Shown: piece by piece, positions 56,641 to 64,000 of the stretch | Layout: every line of letters starts with the position of its first letter | How positions within the stretch are numbered: the first letter of the stretch is position 1 | Assembly: GCA_019722365.1 (NCBI GenBank) | Contig: JADFUC010001405.1 | Span: 1 to 64,000, forward strand | From: Lithospermum erythrorhizon | Lineage: Eukaryota > Streptophyta > Magnoliopsida > Boraginales > Boraginaceae | Direction of reading: 5' to 3' | DNA length: 64,000 bases | Notes under the pieces: generated by a model | Told to the model about the DNA's origin: nothing | The model's input: the letters and a program-made list of their open reading frames with translations, nothing else | Databases searched by the model: none | Position numbers and translations under genes: made by a program

Positions 56641-57797
56641 CTTTATTAAGATCCTCAGTTGATTATTAAAGGCACCACGTCATGCTTTCCTCTGATTTGA
56701 GGTATGAAGTAGAGTTTGAGTTGATTTTAAATGTTTGGAAACTTTGTTGACTTTGGCATAAATTAAATTTAATTATGTTTTTAAGGTTGTTATGGGTAGT
56801 ATGATGTATATAAGTGGTTAATTAAATTAAGATGTTGTTTGAGATTTTAGTGATAGGTTGACTTTTTAGGTTGTTGACTTTTTTATAAGACTTTAAATGT
56901 GTAGGGGGTTAATTTGGGACCTTATTGTAGTTATTGTAAGGTTAGAATTTTGATTTATAATCGATTAAAAGGGGTTAAGTTGATAAAGTGTGATTTGTAA
57001 GTTGAGTTGTAGTGAGATTTTTGGAGTATAGGTTAATTATGGACTTGAAGGTTAAATAGGATAATAACTTATAAGTTGATTTAAAATGTTAAAGTGATAA
57101 GGTGGAGATGGCAGGGGGGGGCGGAATTGGGTTCAAGGTTCGGCCAGGGGTTGTTATTTCGTTGTTTTATCCAGGTCATTTTTAGCCATCGTTCCACCCC
57201 AAGAGTTGATAGTGTATCTTCTAGGCATAAAGTATAGTAGTAGAGTTTTGATTATACTTTTCTGGGTGTTTTTGTTAGGCGTGTCATTGGAAAGGGGCGG
57301 TTCGTGATTGTGTTCCTTGAGGGTTTTGTGGTAGCTAGCGAGAGGTGAGTCTTGTCCACCGCGGGTGCTTACCATGCGTACTTACTTTTAAATTGTGTGA
57401 AACATGTCATTTTTATTGTGATTATGTGTGTTTTAATTTGTTGAGCCATGATATGATTATGTGATTGTATTATGTGGCGTTGAAGATTGCTTGAGGTAAG
57501 TAATAGCTTGAACTCCCAACTTACGTTCTTGTGTTATGTGGCCTGGTCGGCATTCGCGAGTTACGTGGCCTTGTCGGCTTTTTGTATTTACGTGGCCTTG
57601 TTTGCGGGTTTGATTGATTTATGATTGTGAGATATGTTAGGCTGTGCTTTTGATATTGTTTGGGAATAAGTGGTTGTTGGGAGGTGTTGGTTAGATTATG
57701 CGTGACTTGAGTATTGGATATGATCATAGTTGGGATGATTAGAGTCGGTGAATCTCCTTCACTGCAGGATATGTATTGTTGGTAGCCTTATACTTCG
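56641..57797 (+). mobile_element. Gypsy LTR fragment of the LTR 2 subfamily
   Basis: It matches LTR 2 from TTATTAAGATCCTC (39695) to the CCTTATACTTCG of the third hairpin (about 41140), about 1.15 kb with small deletions, including three CCTTGTCGG units. It is cut off at 57797 inside the hairpin loop by the LTR of the next element. Confidence 0.85.
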
Positions 57798-60191
57798 TGT
57801 AACGACCCGCCTTGAGTCGACGCCACGAGATTAGGTCATCAACAACGTACACGAGTGCGATCGTGGATGACAACATAAAAGACTTCATTTGACATTAATA
57901 ATAATAAAAAATACCAACATGTCGTGGTGAGCCTTGACATATCTGATAAAACAACGAACAACATAATACAAATTCACATAATTATACAACTCAAGATACG
58001 CAAGATCCAAAGTACAACATAAGGAAAGTATGACAACCCGAGACCTAGTGAAATACAATACCCAAGTCTAACAATATACAAATCGACAAAAGGGAAATGA
58101 GCGTGAAATTCATATGCCGCCACACCTCATCTACGATCTTCAATCTACTGACCTATCAATGAAACTTCTCGACAACCTCCCTTGATCGACCTCTTAGAAC
58201 CTGAGCATAACGCCCGCCCATAGAGAATAGAGAGTGGAAGCTATTAAGGCGAGTGAATACAAATACCACGAATTTGGTCCCCAATATACATATTCATACT
58301 TATATAAATAATATATGCTTATACATCAGCAGACCTGTGATGAATAATAGTCCCTGACTTCATAGAATCCTCTTATACGATGTTATAAAACTATACACAT
58401 GAGCTTATCGTCATAAATACGCATATTCATTCAAGGAAGCTTGGTTTAAGCACAAAAGGCATCAAATGAGAATACGCCTCCAAATAGCCTACCTGCGAAG
58501 TCGCCTCGAATAATACCATCATGAGAATCACCTCAATAATACGTAGCATGAGGAATCCACCTCCAAATAATACACATATGAGGAATCCCACCTCCACATA
58601 ATCAGTGGGGCTCCGCCTCCATCCTCGACCGAGCTACACCACCAGTATGCATGCTCGCTGAGCCTCCCGTCCCGCGAGAGCTGACCCAGCAATATACGCA
58701 CAGCGCGAAACCTCGGTCGAGTCGCGCAGCTCATGAAGTAACACACAAAGCAATCAAACATCGACACCTGACCCTGCTTGCGGCAACGGCCACACAAAAT
58801 CTCATAACGTAGATCATATTCACAAGCCATCCCGTATTATAAATGTAATCACTAATATCGCATGATATGAATCAAAATCTCAATTTTACTGTATGTAACC
58901 CAAAATGCAGATTATTTCATCATTATGTATCATAAATCAAAGTTTATAGTATCAATCATAATCACACAATACACATATCGGAGAATAATCGAGATAACAC
59001 ATACAAAATATAACATAATATGAAGGTCCCCGTGGTGAGATTTGTACTCGCCTCGAGGCAAAGTAGTAATCATAACTCTATTGATCACTCATGCTAGATC
59101 AGGGCTCAACTCCTATTCAAAGAAATTTATACATTTATAATACATCTCGTAAGAATAACCTCTCTTAACATCCCCATATATATCCCGAGTGTTATACCGC
59201 GTCACGCGATTGATTCTGACTCTGCTTGATAAATCCACATCCCAGATTGATGCCACCCAACATTCCAACATAACTACATTTCAATATTAGGTCATTACAC
59301 ATTATTACCCCAACAACAACATGAGCACATTCTAATCAATCCAACAATCAATTGACAACTAATTAATCCATTAAATCTGACCTCGATTCAATCGCAGTAT
59401 CTGAACTTTCCCCAGGCTTTCTCCCCGACTAAATTCTACTATCCATATCCAAACCAATAATTCTATACCCAAAACAACTATATTAAAGTCCTTTAACCTC
59501 GTATTACCATTTAATGTCAATTTAAGAAAAGTCAATAAAAGTCAACATAACACTTACACTCTTTTTCAGCTTGATAACTACTGAAATCATTGCTAATCCC
59601 TAGCGATACCCGGATAACATTTCTATACCATAATAAATTGAAGATCTAAAAGTCCAGCAAATCCAAGGAAAGTCGCTCTTTAAAAACTCAAGAAATATCG
59701 AAGATTCGATCTTTCTTACCTAGATGTGATGAGGATGATGAGGAGAAGAGGATTCACAAGTTTGATCTTGATTTTAGGCGACAATCGGCGAGAGAAATGG
59801 AAGAAAAAAATTTGAGGGGAGGGAAGACATTCGGCCCTAAGAGAAGAAGAAAGAAGAAAAATGAAGTTGGTGGTGGAAAATGATGAGAAGATAAGGATAA
59901 AAAGGTCCCGTGGGGTCAGATTGCCAAAACTTATCTCAAGAATTCCTCAACACAGATTAGGTTTCGGCAATTCTCGTCTCATTTGCTACTTGCTTAACTC
60001 TAATATAAATTTAACTTCTAATCCCCCAAATAATATTATACCACTCGATTCTGACTTTAAAATCTTAAATGCAGCTTACCAACGTCGATTAGATCGTATG
60101 CTCAACGATTGACTTAATTCGATTTCTCCTCGAAATACTCCGCTGACGACTAGTATACTATTTCATAATATTAATACGGAGCGGGTTATCA
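57798..60191 (-). mobile_element. 3' LTR of Gypsy element B
   Basis: The left end TGTAACGACCCGCCTTGAG and right end CGGGTTATCA give a full-length LTR of 2394 bases. AATGAGGAATCCACCTCC units (58465-58600) and GCCxCGCGTCACGCGATT-type blocks match the other inverted LTRs. The frames at 58528-58830 and 59861-60112 lie inside it and are not genes. Confidence 0.88.
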
Positions 60192-60240
60192 CGGTCTACC
60201 CACCTTATAAAATTTAGGTCCTCGAAATTTACATAAAACC
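60192..60240 (-). other. Polypurine-tract region of Gypsy element B
   Basis: On the minus strand TAAATTTCGAGGACCTAAATTTTATAAGGTGGGTAGACCG directly precedes the LTR start TGATAACCCG. The AATTTCGAGGAC, GGTGGGTAGA order is the same as at 355-390. It fixes the element's orientation. Confidence 0.85.
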
Positions 60241-63200
60241 AATTTTTTTTTTTTTGTATCTTCCCAGCTACGCCTTCAATATGCTTTCTTGTACGAATAT
60301 CATGACATGCTGTCACCAATCACATTTTCGACATAGCCATAATAAATACATGTCACTCTTGACTACGATATCGTCTAATATCAGCTATTACGCTACTTGG
60401 CCGTGATTCATATTTTATTATGTTATCGATATCATAAATCAACCATCATTAATACCACTAATCGATATACATATCGGCGATATCGGTAGGTATCATTTCA
60501 TGAATTAGTGTCATAATATCACCTCGTTGTTGACTTTTCAATTCATTAATGTGCAACTAAATTCTCTTGTCAAAACCCATTTCATCAAATTATTTGTGCG
60601 ATTATCTTGGTATGTGTATCACCGGTAAATACACCCGAGGTTTACCGATCTGACTAACATATAATATATGACCGATAACTCCACCATTTCGTAATGCTCC
60701 CACATATATACCTCTTAAAACACCATTTCATAGTATAGTCATATCGACATATAACAAACTTGCTGTAAATCTGCCCAGGCCATGTATATAGCGTCAGCAT
60801 CCTTATTTCATCAATCACATTATCACAAGCTTGCTCCATGCTCGTTCATTACCATTCTCGTACCATCGTGATTTAAATGTATAGGTGATATCATTATTTT
60901 TTCATTTCATTTTATGTCGGCAGTAATGAAACATCCGTTCCCATGATGAATTCCAACAACGCTGCATATATATATATCGTAAAACACTTTCTGATATTAT
61001 TCGCGCTGCTTGATAATGACCCGCTGTCGAGCTTTGACTTATTATTCTTAGCTCAGTAGCTGTAAATCGCACCCATCCAACCACGATGTCTCGGTTTCTA
61101 GTCCTGGTTGTTTTCAATCTACCATATTCCTCTTGACATCACCTTGCATTATGAACTTTCATATCGGTAGTATAGTTAACGTGCTTCTACGAAAATTGTT
61201 AAGACATTACTTGGCTGACTTAAATGCACTCTTTAGTCCTCCTTCTGTGTTGCTGGATCTATTCTGTTCACTTGGCTATTATCGCATCCACTTGATGCCA
61301 TTCCTTCGTTAATTTAACATATAAGAAACTTATTCCTTTGTGGTAGTCATTATCGAGTTCTATTAACTGCCGGAGTTCTTAAATGTCCTTTCATTTAGGT
61401 AGATTTCCTTTCCTCAATCATTTAGGCGATATTAGAACTCGGCATCCTGCTTGATAGCTTCCGATGGTGCCATCTAACTTGCGGCAGAGTTGAGTACTAC
61501 CCAAGTGAGCAACTTTCCTCTTACTTAATTGCTCGTCTGTTATTTCAGTGCTACAGCTGTCGTCTTTATACCTGCATCTGATAGTCGCTTTACTTTCCGA
61601 TAAGACGCTATAATCAACACATAATATTTCCAAATATTTGTCCTTGAATTACATGAATTCCCTTTGTTGTATTCTAATTGACATCGGCCTGCAGCTTTAT
61701 TATTACGCCCCCTGAGCTTCGTTTAACTTTATCTTGACTCGCGTCACCATGACCCGTTACGAAATCCACAGTTAACATAATTTAACCATCGACTTTATAC
61801 CACACTTCACATAATGATTCAACCTTACAGAGAAAACTTGTAGATCTATTCGTAACAATTCAATTATTATTCTTATTAAGAGTTTCTCAATCCAAATAAA
61901 TCAAATCATAAGTATAAATTTTTTTTTTTTTTTTTTTTTTTTTTTCGGTATCCTCTAGGTTATGGGTTAGACCTCTTTGCCTATATAGTACCAATTTATT
62001 CTCGAGCCTGATACATAAAACTACCAAATTGCATTATACCACCATGATGTTCATTCTTTCATGTATGGGAGTATGATAGAGTATATTCCCTACCCATGAC
62101 TGTTAATACTCCATTATTCATGATTTGTCAACCTTCATCTATTTCAGATGGTCAATTAATTTAAATCTTGAACTAGTATCAAATTGGTTTCCGTCGTATT
62201 CTTAAACAAAATTCATTTATGACCCAGAATGCATTAAACCGTCGTATTTTTCTTATGAGGAGGTGTCTGATATTGATGATGTTCAGTTACTAGTCCCACA
62301 GGATTTCCTTCTTTCTGGTCCAGCTTTCTCCAGGTGAGAGTCGATTGTTCAAATCTTATAATTTCACAGTTCGCTTATACACCAAATGCAAAATTTATCC
62401 TCTGACCTTTGAATGGGAACACAATTAAGTTATCCTTTATCTTTATGAAAAGCCAATGATGTCAACATTTTACTCCCTTATCATCTTAAATGTGGTAGTG
62501 CTCACATTCGACGAAATAAATCCATTGCCCTTTGATTCGAACCTTTAACATACCGACCATCTATTCGGCGTCTAGCAACCATAGTGCATCTGATATATTA
62601 AAGAGTCTTCGAAGAAATCATCGTTTCCTTTCGTGTCTTTTTTAGCATTTCTTTCGGACAACCAAATTGCACCATTAAAGTAAATCTTTGATGTTCCAAC
62701 TATTATTATGAAATTTATATCTTAATCTAAATACTTTTATTTCGATTCATAGGCTGCAACTCTTATCACATACATGCGTATACCATCATACGCTTCCATG
62801 GTTTATTTCGTGCTTCACGTTTCCATCATGATGCGATCATACAGCTTAAATCATAGTCGCCACTTGAAAATCTCGTTAGAGCTAATCGATCATGTAATTT
62901 AAAATTCCCTATTGATTATTAGCTTTAAATAATATATCGGTATTTAAAAACAGGTCGCTTATTTCATAAAATTATTCAACGGTAAACATCCGAGTCTACG
63001 TCGTTTATTGTCTTGGGAAAGAATAGTTTTATTACCGACTTGATCATGTAACTTTTAAAACACTCCATGTCTATATGAGCTTTTATTGTTGTTCACGAGT
63101 CGCACGCCCAATTGCATCAGTATTCATGCTTAAGTCCCACATTTAGCGGTATGTCAACTAATTTCTTCTTGCAATAATTAACTTTAAACTTACCGGACTT

Positions 63201-64000
63201 CTTGCCCCAATCGTTATCGTTTTTTAGTCCATCTAATGGCTATTAATAGAATTGCTACTAAAAGCATCTTTATTTCCCCTTTGGAATCCCAATTTTCTCT
63301 TTCCCTTTATTCTCCAACTGACAATTCCACAACAAAAGCACACTTAAAACTTCCAAAATGAAATCAACTAAAATATTCATCTTTGTCCCAATACGTTCGG
63401 AGTTACATTAAATCAACTTCGTATCAACTAATAAAATTTCGGATATAATTCACTTGTCCCCACATAAAATTTTTCCATGTTTGAATGTATTAGATGATGT
63501 TGATAACCTCGTAGCGATCAGCCAATGCATTAATAACAGTTTTCAGGAAAAAATTTACATTTAAACTTATCATAATTCCGCAGTATCCATCGAAATAAAT
63601 TTTCAATATCGACCTATTACGACATTTGCATCTTATAACCCCAACTGCATACCATTCATACCTACATGGATGACAAATTCATTAACTCTCGCCTTCATCT
63701 TCCACGGGTGGCAAGCGTGCGTCGTCATGGGTGTCTCTATACCTGCTGCTGGGTCCAGAAAATCAACTTACAGTTCCGATTTAACCGCCCGTCTAAGAGA
63801 ATCAACAATCTTATGCAATCACAGTTACTTATGTACTTTCTTGATTTTCAATGACTCAACTCGACATTATAGATTTCTTTCCATGTTTGTTATCTCCTTT
63901 CTCCCCGACAAAATTCCAACCACTTTCGTCAATATAATGTCTCGATTCAGACTTTATAGTTAATTCTTATAACTCTTTTGTTATCCAAAGTGAAAAATAA
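60241..64000 (-). pseudogene. Gypsy integrase and upstream pol (element B), running off the window
   Basis: On the minus strand ATTCATCATGGGAACGGATG followed by TTTCATTACTGCC (60940-60905) corresponds to IHDVFHVSLLR at the integrase end. AAGATGGCACCATCGGAAGC (or similar) near 61475-61435 corresponds to MAPYEALYGRR, and GGATTTCGTAACGGG near 61765 to DFVTG. The spacing fits integrase at about 61800-60900. RNase H and RT should lie at 62000-64000 but could not be read. The + strand is C-rich and G-poor throughout, the mirror of the + remnant at 12310-14588. Confidence 0.7.
61919..61945. repeat. Poly-T run (27 T)
   Basis: Twenty-seven consecutive T lie inside the element B integrase/RNase H region. 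A shorter run of 13 T is at 60243-60255. No target duplication or retroposon body adjoins it, so it may be a slippage expansion or assembly artefact. Confidence 0.9.

Noticed and set aside
61240..61420. A forward-strand resemblance to a Gypsy RT LDLxSGYxxI segment
   Set aside because: The LTR and polypurine tract at 60180-60240 and the MAPYEALYGRR and IHDVFHVS matches all place the gene on the minus strand with integrase here, so the forward reading is coincidental.
61919..61945. Poly-T as the tail of a minus-strand LINE or SINE
   Set aside because: No retroposon body, target duplication or RT motif adjoins it, and it sits inside Gypsy pol.

Overview
The window looks like repeat-dense, probably heterochromatic DNA of a flowering plant. 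The evidence is chromovirus-type Ty3/Gypsy elements, Ty1/Copia elements including a SIRE-like one, primer-binding sites complementary to initiator Met-tRNA, 2.2-2.4 kb LTRs, a hAT-like MITE, and one pseudogene of a plant polyamine transporter. I see no intact protein-coding gene, rRNA, tRNA or CRISPR array. All domain calls were read by eye from broken frames; no search or alignment program was run.

Layout. 1-2840: 3' end of a + strand Gypsy element and its 3' LTR, apparently inserted in a - strand Copia element (2841-6886). 6887-9400: tandem repeats and a MITE. 9400-11400: unassigned, possibly an old Tat-like element. 11410-12305: - strand polyamine-transporter pseudogene. 12310-15400: + strand Gypsy integrase remnant and the start of its LTR. 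15400-17160: possible Tat-like remnant whose minisatellite is an inverted copy of the one at 9130-9400. 19193-34590: a - strand SIRE-like Copia element split by a + strand Gypsy element (21407-27480) and an inverted LTR (27532-29785). 34591-37021: possible single-copy sequence with exon-like pieces. 37022-42728: a solo LTR (5-bp target duplication CGGGA on both sides) interrupted by two LTRs of the same family in the opposite orientation. 42918-49455: + strand Copia element, cut off in RNase H and joined to an inverted piece of its own LTR. 50900-56640: - strand Gypsy element with gag, RT, RNase H and integrase. 56641-57797: + strand LTR piece, interrupted by another - strand Gypsy element (57798-64000, running off the window).

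The main Gypsy LTR family ends in near-palindromic termini (TGAAATAACCCG at the start, CGGGTCGTTACA at the end). It recurs at least nine times, often as adjacent copies in opposite orientation, and carries subfamily-specific minisatellites. One copy has three short hairpins closed by UNCG tetraloops. Every coding region is broken by stops and frameshifts. Well-preserved and scrambled stretches alternate within one element, so either extreme decay or poor consensus quality is likely. I found no convincing new biological system; the most informative signals are the nesting order, the self-insertion of the LTR family, the tetraloop hairpins and the host-gene pseudogene.
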